Of a stretch of 64,000 nt of DNA, positions 9,058 to 19,593 are shown one piece after another. The notes under the pieces were generated by a model. The model worked only from the letters and a program-made list of their open reading frames with translations, searched no databases and was not told the origin of the DNA. Origin of the DNA: Dysgonomonas sp. ZJ279 (lineage in GTDB: Bacteria; Bacteroidota; Bacteroidia; Bacteroidales; Dysgonomonadaceae); contig NZ_JAAKEL010000006.1 of NCBI RefSeq assembly GCF_011039205.1, positions 166,864 to 230,863 on the forward strand, in the 5' to 3' direction. The position numbers and the translations under genes are program-made. Every line of letters starts with the position of its first letter. The stretch's first letter is position 1.

Positions 9058-11322
9058 ATGAGAAAACTGACATCTATCTTACTTTTTTCATTCTTGGCAT
9101 ACTCCGGATTTAGTTATGCACAGAAACAACCTGTAGATTATGTAAATCCATTTATTGGAACAACAAACTATGGAACAACAAATCCAGGGGCAGTTTGCCC
9201 ACAAAGTTTCATGTCGGTAACACCCTTCAACGTTATGGGTTCCGATCTTAATAAACGAGATAAAGACACTGGTTGGTGGTCGACTCCATATTCTTTCGCA
9301 AATAGCTATTTTACAGGTTTTGCACATGTAAATCTTAGTGGCGTTGGTTGTCCGGATATGAGTAGTTTATTACTTACTGCAACAACGGGTGAACTAGATG
9401 TTGACTATCACAACTATGGAAGTGAATATAAAGAAGAAACAGCAAGTCCCGGTTATTACTCAAACATTCTGACCAAATACAATATCAAAGCTGAAGCCAG
9501 TGCTACACCGCGTGTAGGTATATCCCGCTTCACTTTCCCAAAAGGTCAGAGCCATATCCTACTTAATCTTGGCGAAGGACTGACGAACGAATCGGGAGGT
9601 ATGCTTCGTAAAGTCAATGATAGAGAGATAGAAGGAACGAAACTATTAGGCACTTTCTGCTACACGGCTAACCAGGCTGTTTTTCCTATCTATTTTGTAA
9701 TGCGCTTAAGTAAAGCCCCTAAAACAACAGGCTATTGGAAACTACAACGCCCAGGACTAGCGTGGGAAAAAGACTGGAACGCCGATGCAGGAAAATATAA
9801 ATTATACACAAAGTATGAAAAAGAAATTGCAGGTGACGATGTTGGTGCATATTTCACTTTCGACACAGAAGAAAATGAGGCTATTACTGTTCAAATGGGA
9901 GTATCTTTTGTCAGTATCGCAAATGCACGTGAAAACCTGAACAAAGAACAACCTAAGCCTGATTTTGATGGTATACATGCCGCTGCCCGTAAACAATGGA
10001 ACGACGACCTATCCCGCATTCTTGTAGAAGGAGGAACTGATGAGCAAAAAACAGTATTCTACACGGGACTGTATCATGCCCTTATCCATCCTAATATCCT
10101 ACAAGATGTAAACGGACAATACCCTGCAATGGAAAGTTCTGAAATAAAAACGACTAAAGAGAACCGCTACACAGTATTTTCACTTTGGGATACATATCGC
10201 AATGTGCATCAGTTGATGACACTTATCTATCCCGATCGTCAATTGCAAATGATGCATTCGATGATAGATATGTATAAAGAACATGGTTGGATGCCTAAAT
10301 GGGAACTTTACAGCCGCGAATCGTACACGATGGAAGGCGATCCTTCGATCCCTGTTATTGTAGATGCATATATGAAAGGGTTACGCGATTTTGATATAGA
10401 AACAGCCTACGAAGCATTCTATAAATCGGCAACAACTCCAGGTGCCGAAAACATGCTTCGTCCCGACAATGACGACTATATGAAATATGGTTATGTACCT
10501 TTGAGAGGTAAATTTGACAACTCAGTCTCACATGCTTTGGAATACTATATTGCCGATTGGAATCTGGCTCGCTTTGCAGAAGCGTTGGGCAAAAAAGAAG
10601 ATGCTAAATTGTTTCACGACCGCTCTTTAGGCTACAAGCATTATTATGATAAAGAATACGGAACATTCCGCCCAATTCTTCCCGACGGTACATTCCTGAC
10701 TCCATTCGATCCGTTATTGGGTGCAAACTTCGAACCAAACCCGGGTTTTCATGAAGGAAATGCATGGAACTATACATTCGCAGTACCGCATGATATTCCC
10801 GGACTAATGAAGTTGATGGGTGGACCTAAAAAATTCACAGAAAAGCTACAATCGGTCTTCGACAACGGATACTTCGACCCGACTAACGAACCTGATATTA
10901 TCTATCCTCACTTGTTCAGTGATGTGAAAGGCGAAGAGTGGCGTACTCAAAAAATCATCAAAGAGGTTCTAGCCAAACACTTTACAAATACTCCGGGTGG
11001 ACTACCGGGAAATGATGATACAGGAACACTGTCTACATGGGCAGTCTTCAATATGATGGGGATCTATCCTGTTTGTCCGGGACGCCCCGACTATACCTTA
11101 GTAACACCGACATTCGACAAAGTGACGATCAAACTCGATCCTAAATTTTATAAATCGGGACAAGTCGTTATTGAAAAAGTGAAACCTATGGATGCTGCAA
11201 ATCCTGATTATATAAGCAGTGTAAGAGTCGATGGCAAAGAACTAAAAAATTACCGCATAACACATGAAGAATTGACAGGAGCAAAAGAAATTAAATATTT
11301 AGTCAAACCAATGGCTAAATAA
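9058..11322 (+). CDS. GH92 family alpha-1,x-mannosidase
   Basis: Exo-acting, calcium-dependent mannosidase of family GH92, expected to trim alpha-mannosyl residues from N-glycans or yeast mannan. A signal peptide (about 1-21, ending SYAQ) suggests a periplasmic or surface location. The N-terminal sandwich domain starts with VDYVNPFIGT. The catalytic (alpha/alpha)6 barrel carries the acid-motif HEGNAWNYTF (about 565-574) and the base motif GNDDTGTLSTW (about 651-661), then MMGIYPVCPG. The 754 residues are full length. A sialidase-like fusion follows, suggesting host-glycan use, but no SusCD pair is adjacent. Confidence 0.93.
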   Translation: MRKLTSILLFSFLAYSGFSYAQKQPVDYVNPFIGTTNYGTTNPGAVCPQSFMSVTPFNVMGSDLNKRDKDTGWWSTPYSFANSYFTGFAHVNLSGVGCPDMSSLLLTATTGELDVDYHNYGSEYKEETASPGYYSNILTKYNIKAEASATPRVGISRFTFPKGQSHILLNLGEGLTNESGGMLRKVNDREIEGTKLLGTFCYTANQAVFPIYFVMRLSKAPKTTGYWKLQRPGLAWEKDWNADAGKYKLYTKYEKEIAGDDVGAYFTFDTEENEAITVQMGVSFVSIANARENLNKEQPKPDFDGIHAAARKQWNDDLSRILVEGGTDEQKTVFYTGLYHALIHPNILQDVNGQYPAMESSEIKTTKENRYTVFSLWDTYRNVHQLMTLIYPDRQLQMMHSMIDMYKEHGWMPKWELYSRESYTMEGDPSIPVIVDAYMKGLRDFDIETAYEAFYKSATTPGAENMLRPDNDDYMKYGYVPLRGKFDNSVSHALEYYIADWNLARFAEALGKKEDAKLFHDRSLGYKHYYDKEYGTFRPILPDGTFLTPFDPLLGANFEPNPGFHEGNAWNYTFAVPHDIPGLMKLMGGPKKFTEKLQSVFDNGYFDPTNEPDIIYPHLFSDVKGEEWRTQKIIKEVLAKHFTNTPGGLPGNDDTGTLSTWAVFNMMGIYPVCPGRPDYTLVTPTFDKVTIKLDPKFYKSGQVVIEKVKPMDAANPDYISSVRVDGKELKNYRITHEELTGAKEIKYLVKPMAK

Positions 11323-11340
11323 TATCAGATAACTTATAAA

Positions 11341-11376
11341 TAAAGGCTTGCAAATTATGTAAGCCTTTATTTTTTT
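11341..11376 (+). terminator. rho-independent terminator after the GH92 gene
   Basis: TAAAGGCTT pairs with AAGCCTTTA (9 bp) and is followed by seven T residues, so the next gene is probably transcribed separately. Confidence 0.8.
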
Positions 11377-11408
11377 GTATTTTTATTGTTCTATATATTG
11401 ATTAACCT

Positions 11409-13418
11409 ATGAAGAAAACGCTTACTCTCATCTACAGTTGTTTATTTTCTGCAATTCTGTACTCACAAGGAAATAGCAATAGCCTCAACATAAATCTTGT
11501 CGATATTCCTCAAGGCTACTTCTGGATGGGATCGGAAGGAAAGGGTGAGAATTTTGATGAAGCTCCACTTCATAAAGTATATATTACAGAACCATTCAAA
11601 ATGGGAGCAACAGAAATAACAAATGCGCAATATGAGGCTTTTGATCCTTCCCACAAAGAATACAGAGGCAAATATGGATTTTCTGAAAATGACGATGATG
11701 CAGCGATATATATCAGCTACCACGATGCTATTGCATTTTGCGAATGGTTATCAAAAAAAGAAGGAATAACCTATCGTTTACCGACCGAGGCAGAATGGGA
11801 ATATGCTTGTCGAGCAGGAACATATACTCCCTATTGGACTGGAATTTCATTACCCGATTCTTTCCTGAAGAATCAGAAACTATATCGTGATCCTGTATCA
11901 GTATCCTTACAAGTTGGTCAAACCAGACCAAATACTCTTGGACTTTACGACATGCATGGCAATGTAGAAGAATGGTGCTCAGATTGGTATGCCCCGTATA
12001 AATTACAGGAGCAAACTGATCCATTGGGGGCAAAAGACGGATTATATAAAGTTACCCGTGGTGGCAGTCATGGAACACCCGTAGAATTCTTGCGATCGGC
12101 AAACAGAATGGCGATGATTCCTGAGGATAAACATTGGCTTACAGGCTTTAGAGTGGTGCAAGGAGAGCACCCAGAAATCGGTTATTATTCAAAATCGGAA
12201 ACAATTCCTTTTTTTATGCAAGATGTAAATCAAGCTAAATTTGATTGGAAAATCGACAATACTCCGATATTCAAAGAGCCTGTAAACTACATCATACCAC
12301 CCGACTGCAATAGCAATATTCCTTTCTATAATCATAACCATTGTCCAAGCATCACGTGGTGCGACAATGGAGATCTACTAACTATCTGGTTTTCTGCCAA
12401 TCAAGAGAATGGCCGCGAAATGGTAATACTAGGTAGCCGCCTTCGAAACGGCAATGCAACATGGGATCCGGCTTCGTTATTTTTTAAAGTACCCGATCGT
12501 AACATGACCGGCTCTGCACTATTCAACGATGAACAAGGTAGGCTTATTCACACAAACGGAGTAGAAGCCGCAGGCGATTGGCAAAATCTGGCAATAGCGC
12601 AGCGAACAAGCACCGATAATGGCGCGACATGGAGTAAGCCTCAATTAATAGCACCCGAACATAAGAAAAGGCATCAGGTTATATCGGGAACAATTCGGAC
12701 TAAAGCCGGATACCTTATCCAATTGGCAGATGCGAGTCCCGAAAGTAATGGAGGTACAGCAATGCACATAAGTAAAGATAATGGACAAACATGGCAAGAC
12801 CCGGGAAAAGGAAAAGCTAATAATTTTACCGAAGGTGATAAAGGCGGAAGCATAGCCGGTATCCATGCCGGTATTGTCGAACTTTCGAATGGAAACTTGA
12901 TGGCACTAGGCAGAGGAGATGCAATACAGAACAAAGATAGTCTGTGGAGAATGCCTATGAGTATATCCTCCGATCTTGGCGAAAGCTGGACATATTCGGC
13001 ATCCATATTCCCCCCGATTGACGGTGGGCAACGTTTAGTGCTCATGAAGCTTAACGAAGGTCCTATTATGTTGATTTCATTCACCAATCATCCCTACCGA
13101 TTAAAAAATAATGGGGAAAGAGGGATGGAATTTATTAATCCGAAAGGCGAAAAACACAAGGGAGAGGGAATGTATGCAGCTCTTTCTTGGGACGATGGTA
13201 AAACTTGGCCTGTAAAGAAACTAATAACTGACGGGAAAGAACGTTTACTTTACGGACAGGCATGGACCGGATTTTTCCTGATGAATGAAACTCAAGCCGA
13301 ACCCCAAGGTTATCTGGCGGCAACACAATCACCGGACAATATAATACATTTGATTAGCAGCGGCATTCACTATCAGTTCAATTTGGAGTGGCTAACAAAT
13401 AAAAGCAATAGTAAATAA
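11409..13418 (+). CDS. SUMF1/FGE-like domain fused to a sialidase-type beta-propeller
   Basis: A 669-residue exported protein (signal peptide about 1-20) with two parts. Residues 30 to about 258 are a SUMF1/EgtB/PvdO domain: GYFWMGSEG, ATEITNAQYEAF, YRLPTEAEWEYACRAG, GLYDMHGNVEEWCSDWY and TRGGSHG. The two active-site cysteines of true formylglycine-generating enzymes after RGGS are absent, so sulfatase activation is unlikely. Residues 285 to about 660 form a BNR/sialidase propeller. It has four Asp-box-like repeats: STDNGATW, SKDNGQTW, SSDLGESW and SWDDGKTW. Substrate and activity are not proven; exo-sialidase or another glycan hydrolase is possible. Confidence 0.8.
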   Translation: MKKTLTLIYSCLFSAILYSQGNSNSLNINLVDIPQGYFWMGSEGKGENFDEAPLHKVYITEPFKMGATEITNAQYEAFDPSHKEYRGKYGFSENDDDAAIYISYHDAIAFCEWLSKKEGITYRLPTEAEWEYACRAGTYTPYWTGISLPDSFLKNQKLYRDPVSVSLQVGQTRPNTLGLYDMHGNVEEWCSDWYAPYKLQEQTDPLGAKDGLYKVTRGGSHGTPVEFLRSANRMAMIPEDKHWLTGFRVVQGEHPEIGYYSKSETIPFFMQDVNQAKFDWKIDNTPIFKEPVNYIIPPDCNSNIPFYNHNHCPSITWCDNGDLLTIWFSANQENGREMVILGSRLRNGNATWDPASLFFKVPDRNMTGSALFNDEQGRLIHTNGVEAAGDWQNLAIAQRTSTDNGATWSKPQLIAPEHKKRHQVISGTIRTKAGYLIQLADASPESNGGTAMHISKDNGQTWQDPGKGKANNFTEGDKGGSIAGIHAGIVELSNGNLMALGRGDAIQNKDSLWRMPMSISSDLGESWTYSASIFPPIDGGQRLVLMKLNEGPIMLISFTNHPYRLKNNGERGMEFINPKGEKHKGEGMYAALSWDDGKTWPVKKLITDGKERLLYGQAWTGFFLMNETQAEPQGYLAATQSPDNIIHLISSGIHYQFNLEWLTNKSNSK

Positions 13419-13444
13419 AATATAAACATTATATCTATCATAAC

Positions 13445-14266
13445 ATGAAAAAGTATTTGTATATCCTATTCTTTCCATTGCTGGTATCTTGTTCTTCTAC
13501 CTATTTTCTATCGACGCTTAGCTCGAATAGTGAAGACGTAGAGCAAGTAGAAAATGGAGATTTCTTAATAGAAAAAGACAGTCTCTGGATTGCTTATTGC
13601 TTCAATGGCGAAAGTGCCCCTATCCAGATTACAGTATTTAATAAATCGAGCCAGCCCTTGTATGTTGATTGGCAAAAGTCAGCCCTAATAGTTAATGATG
13701 TAGCATTTACCTATGGAGGTGAAAAGCTGGAAATGGGAGGCAATGTAAATGGCTATTTTATAGATGATATGCCTATGCTTTATAATAGTGTCGGTGAATT
13801 CCAAGGCGATTTCAGAGGAAATATCAATTTGCCAAAATACGTGAGTTTTATTCCGCCAAACACGATGATTAGTCATAAACCTCTTCGTTTAACAGGGGTA
13901 GACCTCGAAGTTATCCCCAAAAAGGAATATAAGAATATGCTAATGACTGATAAAAATGATCAGACTGTGAAGGTTAAACAAGTAAACTTCGAAGAAGAAA
14001 ATACTCCTCTGAAATTTAGAAGTTATCTGACTGTATATGCGGAAAATAACAAACCCATAGTTTTTGAACAAAGCTTCTATTTGAAAAATATAATAAAATC
14101 GACATCTCTTACGCCAAAATCTATGTCTAAAGAGTTGGCAGAAAGAGGAGATTTGTTCTATATCGAAAAACCTGCAAATACTACGTTCGCAAATATATTT
14201 CTAGGGACTAGCCTTGTAGTAGGTGCAGTCGCTCTGGATGTGATGGTTAATACAAATAATTATTAA
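13445..14266 (+). CDS. hypothetical lipoprotein
   Basis: 273 residues with a lipoprotein signal ending LLVSC, lipidated Cys at 16. The body is a mixed, mostly beta sequence with an early segment (about 50-80) that mentions no recognisable family motif. A hydrophobic stretch near the C terminus (about 247-267) could be a second membrane contact. It lies 26 bases after the sialidase fusion and may be cotranscribed. Function unknown. Confidence 0.6.
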   Translation: MKKYLYILFFPLLVSCSSTYFLSTLSSNSEDVEQVENGDFLIEKDSLWIAYCFNGESAPIQITVFNKSSQPLYVDWQKSALIVNDVAFTYGGEKLEMGGNVNGYFIDDMPMLYNSVGEFQGDFRGNINLPKYVSFIPPNTMISHKPLRLTGVDLEVIPKKEYKNMLMTDKNDQTVKVKQVNFEEENTPLKFRSYLTVYAENNKPIVFEQSFYLKNIIKSTSLTPKSMSKELAERGDLFYIEKPANTTFANIFLGTSLVVGAVALDVMVNTNNY

Positions 14267-14358
14267 TAATAATTACACTATCTTCCTTACCTGATCAGGA
14301 TGATAGTACAGCCTTTAACTTTCCATTATCTTATACTCTTTTTGTCCAAAGAAATAAC

Positions 14359-14366
14359 TAACTTTG
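14359..14366 (+). promoter_or_regulatory. candidate -7 box for leuS
   Basis: TAACTTTG matches TAnnTTTG and lies 29 bases before the leuS ATG. The nearest TTTG (14341) is only 14 bases upstream, too close for a good -33. Confidence 0.4.
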
Positions 14367-14395
14367 CGGCAAAGTAAAACTGCAAAAAAACAGTC

Positions 14396-17197
14396 ATGGA
14401 ATACAATTTTAAAGAGATCGAAAAACGCTGGCAAAAGTATTGGATAGATAACAAAATTTATAAAGTATCGGAAGATACTGCCAAACCTAAATATTACGTC
14501 CTCGACATGTTCCCCTACCCTTCGGGTGCGGGTCTTCATGTAGGACATCCACTAGGCTATATAGCATCAGATATTTATTCAAGATACAAACGTCTACAAG
14601 GCTTTAATGTTCTCCATCCGATGGGCTACGATGCCTACGGACTTCCCGCAGAGCAATATGCGATACAAACCGGACAACATCCGGCTATCACAACTACTCA
14701 AAATATCAAAAGATACCGTGAGCAATTGGATAAGATTGGATTCTCTTTCGACTGGAGCAGAGAAATACAAACTTGCGACCCTAAATATTACCATTGGACA
14801 CAATGGGCATTTATCCAAATGTTCAATTCGTACTATTGCTTCGACGAACAACAAGCCCGACCTATACAAGAGCTTATCGATGTATTTGAGGCGCAAGGCA
14901 CGCAAGGCATGAATATTTCTTGCACTGAAGAATTGTCGTTCACTGCTGACGAATGGAAAAACAAGAACGAGAAGGAAAAACAAGAGATATTACTTAATTA
15001 CCGCATAGCTTATCTGGCAAACACCAGAGTTAACTGGTGTCAGGAATTAGGAACCGTATTGGCAAACGACGAAGTGATCAACGGATTATCCGAACGCGGA
15101 GGCTATCCTGTTGAGCAACGTATCATGCGCCAATGGAGTCTGCGCGTATCTGCCTATGCTCAACGCCTGTTAGATGGGCTGGAGAAAATAGACTGGAGCG
15201 ACTCCATAAAAGAAACGCAAAAGAACTGGATCGGTAAAAGTGTAGGTGCGGAAATGAAATTCAAAGTGAAAGATTCGGATATCGAATTCGAAATCTTTAC
15301 TACACGTGCCGATACTATATTCGGGGTTACATTCATGGTACTGGCTCCCGAAAGCGATTATGTATCTATGATAACTACCGATGCTCAAAAAGCAGATGTA
15401 GATAAGTATGTAGAAGCCACAAAACGCCGTACAGAGCGTGAACGCATCGCAGACAAAAAGGTATCGGGTGTATTCTCGGGGGCTTATGCCATCAACCCGT
15501 TGAACGGCAAAGAAATCCCTATATGGATTTCGGATTATGTACTTGCCGGATATGGAACAGGCGCTATTATGGCTGTACCTGCACACGATAGTCGTGACTA
15601 TACATTTGCTAAACATTTCGGTTTGGAAATCCTTCCTTTGATAGAAGGTTGTGATGTATCGGAAGAAAGCTTCGATGCAAAAGAAGGCATCATGGTGAAC
15701 TCTGGATTCTTAAACGGATTGACAGTAAAAGAAGCAATAGAAAGAACAAAAGAACATATAGAAGAGAAAGGTCTTGGCCGCCTGAAAACGAATTTTCGCT
15801 TACGCGATGCAATCTTCTCACGTCAACGTTATTGGGGTGAGCCATTCCCTGTTTATTACAAGGATGACATGCCTTACATACTTCCTATTGACAAGCTTCC
15901 TTTAGAATTACCGGAGATAGACAAATTCTTACCGACCGAAACAGGTGAACCACCTCTTGGACGTGCTACTAAATGGGCATGGGATACGGTAAATAATAAA
16001 GTGGCTGATACTACCCAAATAGATAATAAAACAATATTTCCTTTAGAGCTTTGCACCATGCCGGGCTTTGCCGGATCGTCAGCCTATTACCTACGCTACA
16101 TGGATCCGAACAACGATCAAACATTAGTTGCTAAAGACAAGAACGAATATTGGCGTAATGTCGATCTATATATCGGAGGTACGGAACACGCTACAGGGCA
16201 TTTGATTTATAGCCGTTTCTGGAATAAATTCCTATTCGACATCAACGTAGCTTGTGAAGATGAGCCTTTTAAGAAGCTTATTAATCAAGGAATGATACAA
16301 GGACGAAGCAGTTTTGTATATCGTATTAATGGTACAAATAAATTTGTTTCGCTAAACCTGAAGGATCAATACGAGACTACGCAACTGCATGTGGATGTAA
16401 ATATAGTCGACAACGACGTTTTAGATTTAGATAAATTTAAAGCATGGAGACCAGAATTTGCCACAGCAGAATTTGTATTAGAAGATGATAAATATATCTG
16501 TGGGCACGGAGTAGAAAAGATGTCCAAATCACTATTCAATGTTGTAAATCCTGATGATATTGTAGAAAAATATGGAGCCGATACGCTTCGTATATACGAA
16601 ATGTTCCTTGGACCATTAGAACAATCGAAACCATGGGATACAAACGGCATCGATGGTGTTAATCGTTTCCTACGCAAAATGTGGAGCTTGTTCTACAAGA
16701 ACGATCAATTTGTAGTAACAGACGAAGAACCGACCAAAGACGAGTTAAAAGCGTTACATAAATTGATAAAGAAAGTAACGGGTGATATTGAAACATTTTC
16801 GTTCAATACTTCAGTCGCTGCCTTTATGATTTGTGTAAATGAGTTGAGTGCATTAAAATGCAACAAACGCACTATCCTAAAAGATCTGATTATAACGCTT
16901 GCACCATTTGCACCATTTGTTGCCGAGGAACTTTGGAATGCTTTAGGCAATACTGAATCGGTTTGCGATGCACAATGGGTAGCATACAACGAGAACTATT
17001 TGATAGAAGACGTTGTTAACTATACGATTTCTTTCAATGGTAAAGCACGATTCACAATCGAGTTTGCAGCAGATACTGCAAATGACGAAATAGAAAAAGC
17101 GGTTTTAGCCCACCAAAGCGCAGAGAAATGGCTGGAAGGAAAGACCCCGAAGAAAGTAATTATTGTACCTAAGAAAATTGTAAATATCGTTCTATAA
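14396..17197 (+). CDS. leuS: leucyl-tRNA synthetase
   Basis: Class I aminoacyl-tRNA synthetase charging tRNA-Leu, 933 residues. The HIGH-type motif is in [16 protein letters not shown] (about 39-54) and KMSKS is near 707-711. The CP1 editing domain lies between, with a [12 protein letters not shown] segment around 388-399 that forms the editing pocket. The C-terminal part is the anticodon-binding helical bundle. Two insertions relative to E. coli LeuS (about 120-185 and 630-690) look like the usual Bacteroidetes form. yitT-like follows after 8 bases. Confidence 0.97.
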   Translation: MEYNFKEIEKRWQKYWIDNKIYKVSEDTAKPKYYVLDMFPYPSGAGLHVGHPLGYIASDIYSRYKRLQGFNVLHPMGYDAYGLPAEQYAIQTGQHPAITTTQNIKRYREQLDKIGFSFDWSREIQTCDPKYYHWTQWAFIQMFNSYYCFDEQQARPIQELIDVFEAQGTQGMNISCTEELSFTADEWKNKNEKEKQEILLNYRIAYLANTRVNWCQELGTVLANDEVINGLSERGGYPVEQRIMRQWSLRVSAYAQRLLDGLEKIDWSDSIKETQKNWIGKSVGAEMKFKVKDSDIEFEIFTTRADTIFGVTFMVLAPESDYVSMITTDAQKADVDKYVEATKRRTERERIADKKVSGVFSGAYAINPLNGKEIPIWISDYVLAGYGTGAIMAVPAHDSRDYTFAKHFGLEILPLIEGCDVSEESFDAKEGIMVNSGFLNGLTVKEAIERTKEHIEEKGLGRLKTNFRLRDAIFSRQRYWGEPFPVYYKDDMPYILPIDKLPLELPEIDKFLPTETGEPPLGRATKWAWDTVNNKVADTTQIDNKTIFPLELCTMPGFAGSSAYYLRYMDPNNDQTLVAKDKNEYWRNVDLYIGGTEHATGHLIYSRFWNKFLFDINVACEDEPFKKLINQGMIQGRSSFVYRINGTNKFVSLNLKDQYETTQLHVDVNIVDNDVLDLDKFKAWRPEFATAEFVLEDDKYICGHGVEKMSKSLFNVVNPDDIVEKYGADTLRIYEMFLGPLEQSKPWDTNGIDGVNRFLRKMWSLFYKNDQFVVTDEEPTKDELKALHKLIKKVTGDIETFSFNTSVAAFMICVNELSALKCNKRTILKDLIITLAPFAPFVAEELWNALGNTESVCDAQWVAYNENYLIEDVVNYTISFNGKARFTIEFAADTANDEIEKAVLAHQSAEKWLEGKTPKKVIIVPKKIVNIVL

Positions 17198-17205
17198 AAG
17201 AACCT

Positions 17206-18069
17206 ATGCCAAAAAGATATTTAAAAGACTTTTATTGGAAAGACTATCTGAATATTACGATAGGTCTTATTCTCTATGCTGTGGGCCTTATCGGGTTTAT
17301 CAAACCGGGAGGCATAGTAACCGGTGGTCTGGCTGGGGTTGCCTTGTTAGTTGAATATTCGGCAAAAATACCATTACAATATACCTACTTCAGTGTCAAC
17401 TGTATATTACTGATTATAGCATTAAAAGTGCTGGGTGTTAAGTTTCTTGTAAAAACAATATATGGAGTTTTTGTTTTAACCGGACTACTAACATTGTGTC
17501 AGACATATATTACGGGACCCATCATAGAAGAAGAACCTCTCCTTTCGGGAGTGATCGGCGCTATGATGTGCGGATCAGGTATAGGAATGGTTTTCACAGC
17601 TAATGGAAGTACGGGAGGCACGGATATTATAGTGGCTCTCATCAATAAATACAAGAATATCGCTTTCGGGCGAGGTATGCTATTATGCGATTTTATAATC
17701 ATCTGCTGCTCTTATCTGGTATTTCAGGACTATCAAAAAATAATAGCCGGACTCATCGTTATGGGCGTAATGACCTACTCGATCGACATGGTCATAAATG
17801 GCTTCAGGCAATCGGTACAGGTCCTTATCTTCTCCGAAAAATACGAGATTATCGCTAATGCCATAAATAAAGAATTGCATAGAGGTTGCACCGTGCTCGA
17901 CGGGATGGGATGGTACTCAAAAAAACCGACTAAGGTAATCGTAGTTTTAGCCAAAAGATCGGAAGCAATCGATATGTTCCGATTGATAAAAAGTATCGAT
18001 GAAAAAGCATTTATCTCGCAAAGCACTGTGCGAGGCGTTTATGGGGAAGGTTTTGATCAAATAAGATAA
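17206..18069 (+). CDS. YitT family membrane protein
   Basis: 287 residues with five predicted helices in the first 190 (YitT_membrane/DUF161), including the glycine-rich GGIVTGGLAGVALL and NGSTGGTDIIVALI. A soluble DUF2179 domain of about 90 residues follows at the C terminus. The family is widespread and its substrate is not established. The 8-base spacing to leuS suggests one transcript, with DUF3667 and SDR genes following closely. Confidence 0.88.
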   Translation: MPKRYLKDFYWKDYLNITIGLILYAVGLIGFIKPGGIVTGGLAGVALLVEYSAKIPLQYTYFSVNCILLIIALKVLGVKFLVKTIYGVFVLTGLLTLCQTYITGPIIEEEPLLSGVIGAMMCGSGIGMVFTANGSTGGTDIIVALINKYKNIAFGRGMLLCDFIIICCSYLVFQDYQKIIAGLIVMGVMTYSIDMVINGFRQSVQVLIFSEKYEIIANAINKELHRGCTVLDGMGWYSKKPTKVIVVLAKRSEAIDMFRLIKSIDEKAFISQSTVRGVYGEGFDQIR

Positions 18070-18076
18070 CAAAATC

Positions 18077-18829
18077 ATGATGGCAGAAGGGCATTGTAAA
18101 AACTGTGGCAATACGACGAAAAATAGTTATTGCGATATATGCGGACAATCTGCCAAAACAGAGCGTATCAGTTCCCATTATCTCTGGCACGAAATACAAC
18201 ATGGTATATTCCACGTAGATAAAGGTATATTCTATACTATAAGAGAACTTTTCGTAAGACCAGGAGACACATTAAAAGAATACCTGGCAGGCAAAAGGGT
18301 AAATCACTTCAAACCGCTTGCTTTTGTTGCTATACTTGCCACTATATATGGCTTCATCACGCATTACTTCCATATCTATCCTGAAATGAAGGTAATAGCG
18401 ACAACTGACACAAATGCATCAGTTGATTACTCTGCGATTATACTCGATTGGATATACACGCACTATTCGTTGTGTATGTTCCTTACGATCCCCTTTATAG
18501 CCGCCTGCTCCTATCTGCTTTTTCGCAAGAATGGGTATAATTACTTTGAGCATCTCATCATTTTCTCCTATATAACAGGTCAGCAAATAATTATATATCT
18601 TTTGTGGTGTCCTGTAAATTACTTTTTCCCTGCATCGTGGAGTTTTGGAATTGCAATGTTGACCTCTACCATATATGCAGTATGGGTACTTACTCAATTA
18701 TTTAAGAAATCGTCATGGACTAAAGCAGCTCTTAAAGCAACACTCTGCCTTATTCTTACTCAGATAGTGTTCCTTATCATAATGATGGTTGTAGTAATTA
18801 TAATACTATTAACAAAGTACTATATATAA
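18077..18829 (+). CDS. DUF3667 domain membrane protein
   Basis: 250 residues. The first 40 carry a zinc-ribbon-like pair CKNCG / CDICGQ. A conserved segment KGIFYTIRELFVRPGDT (about 53-69) and the DUF3667 motif GKRVNHFKPLAF follow. Four or five hydrophobic helices fill the rest. Function unknown. Its TAA overlaps the ATG of the next gene (TAATG), implying coupled translation. Confidence 0.85.
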   Translation: MMAEGHCKNCGNTTKNSYCDICGQSAKTERISSHYLWHEIQHGIFHVDKGIFYTIRELFVRPGDTLKEYLAGKRVNHFKPLAFVAILATIYGFITHYFHIYPEMKVIATTDTNASVDYSAIILDWIYTHYSLCMFLTIPFIAACSYLLFRKNGYNYFEHLIIFSYITGQQIIIYLLWCPVNYFFPASWSFGIAMLTSTIYAVWVLTQLFKKSSWTKAALKATLCLILTQIVFLIIMMVVVIIILLTKYYI

Positions 18830-19593
18830 TGAATATCAATGGAAAACACATTATTCTCACAGGGGCGTCCGCAGGTATAGGATACGAGATTTTAAAGATA
18901 CTGACGACTTACAAAAATGTAAAAATAATAGCCGTTGCCCGCCATGTCGATACTATTAAAAGTGTTGAAGGTGTTGTCTTTCCTTTTGTTGCAGATGCCA
19001 GTACACAAGAAGGTGTCGATTCCATTTTCACTTTTGCCCGCGAGACAATCGGACGTATAGATCTGTTTATAGCAAATGCAGGATTCGCATATCTCGAAAA
19101 ACTCGATGCACCAAACTGGAAACACATAGAAAACATATACAACCTCAATACCGTTTCACCGATTTATTCTTTACAGCAATTAATAGAGGAAAAGGCAGAT
19201 AACAAGGCTTTTGTTTGTATTATATCAGGCGCAGGATTCGTTTCGCTGCCCGGCTATTCTCTTTATTGTTCTACAAAGGCAGCACTACATCATTTTATAG
19301 AAACATACAGGTATGAGCAAAATAAAAATCTACAAATAACAGCTGTATATCCAATAGCAACACATACCGATTTCTTCGATAAAGCAACAGGAGAGGTAGA
19401 TACTCCCTTGCCTTGGCCTAACCAAAATGCAAGAACGGTTGCACGTAAAATAGTAAAAGGCATAGAGAAAGGGCAGAAAAAAATATACCCGTCGTTACTG
19501 TTCCGTATATTTTACCCCATAGGAAGAGCATTCCCCGTATTTTTGAAGCTATATTCGTTAATGGAAAAGAGGAAAGTAAGAAATTGGTTATAA
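18829..19593 (+). CDS. short-chain dehydrogenase/reductase
   Basis: 254-residue Rossmann-fold oxidoreductase using NAD(P)H. The cofactor motif is TGASAGIG (about 11-18), NAGFAYLE holds the structural Asn, and the catalytic Ser/Tyr/Lys are in IISGAGF and YCSTK (about 145-149). The C-terminal hydrophobic region (IFYPIGRAFPVFLKLYS) suggests membrane association and a lipid or sterol-like substrate, but this is not determined. Its last 6 bases overlap the convergent PAP2 gene. Confidence 0.9.
   Translation: MNINGKHIILTGASAGIGYEILKILTTYKNVKIIAVARHVDTIKSVEGVVFPFVADASTQEGVDSIFTFARETIGRIDLFIANAGFAYLEKLDAPNWKHIENIYNLNTVSPIYSLQQLIEEKADNKAFVCIISGAGFVSLPGYSLYCSTKAALHHFIETYRYEQNKNLQITAVYPIATHTDFFDKATGEVDTPLPWPNQNARTVARKIVKGIEKGQKKIYPSLLFRIFYPIGRAFPVFLKLYSLMEKRKVRNWL

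Noticed and set aside
19588..19593. Six-base overlap of the SDR and PAP2 genes as a sign of a frameshift
   Set aside because: The genes converge and both have complete families; tail overlaps of this size are ordinary.
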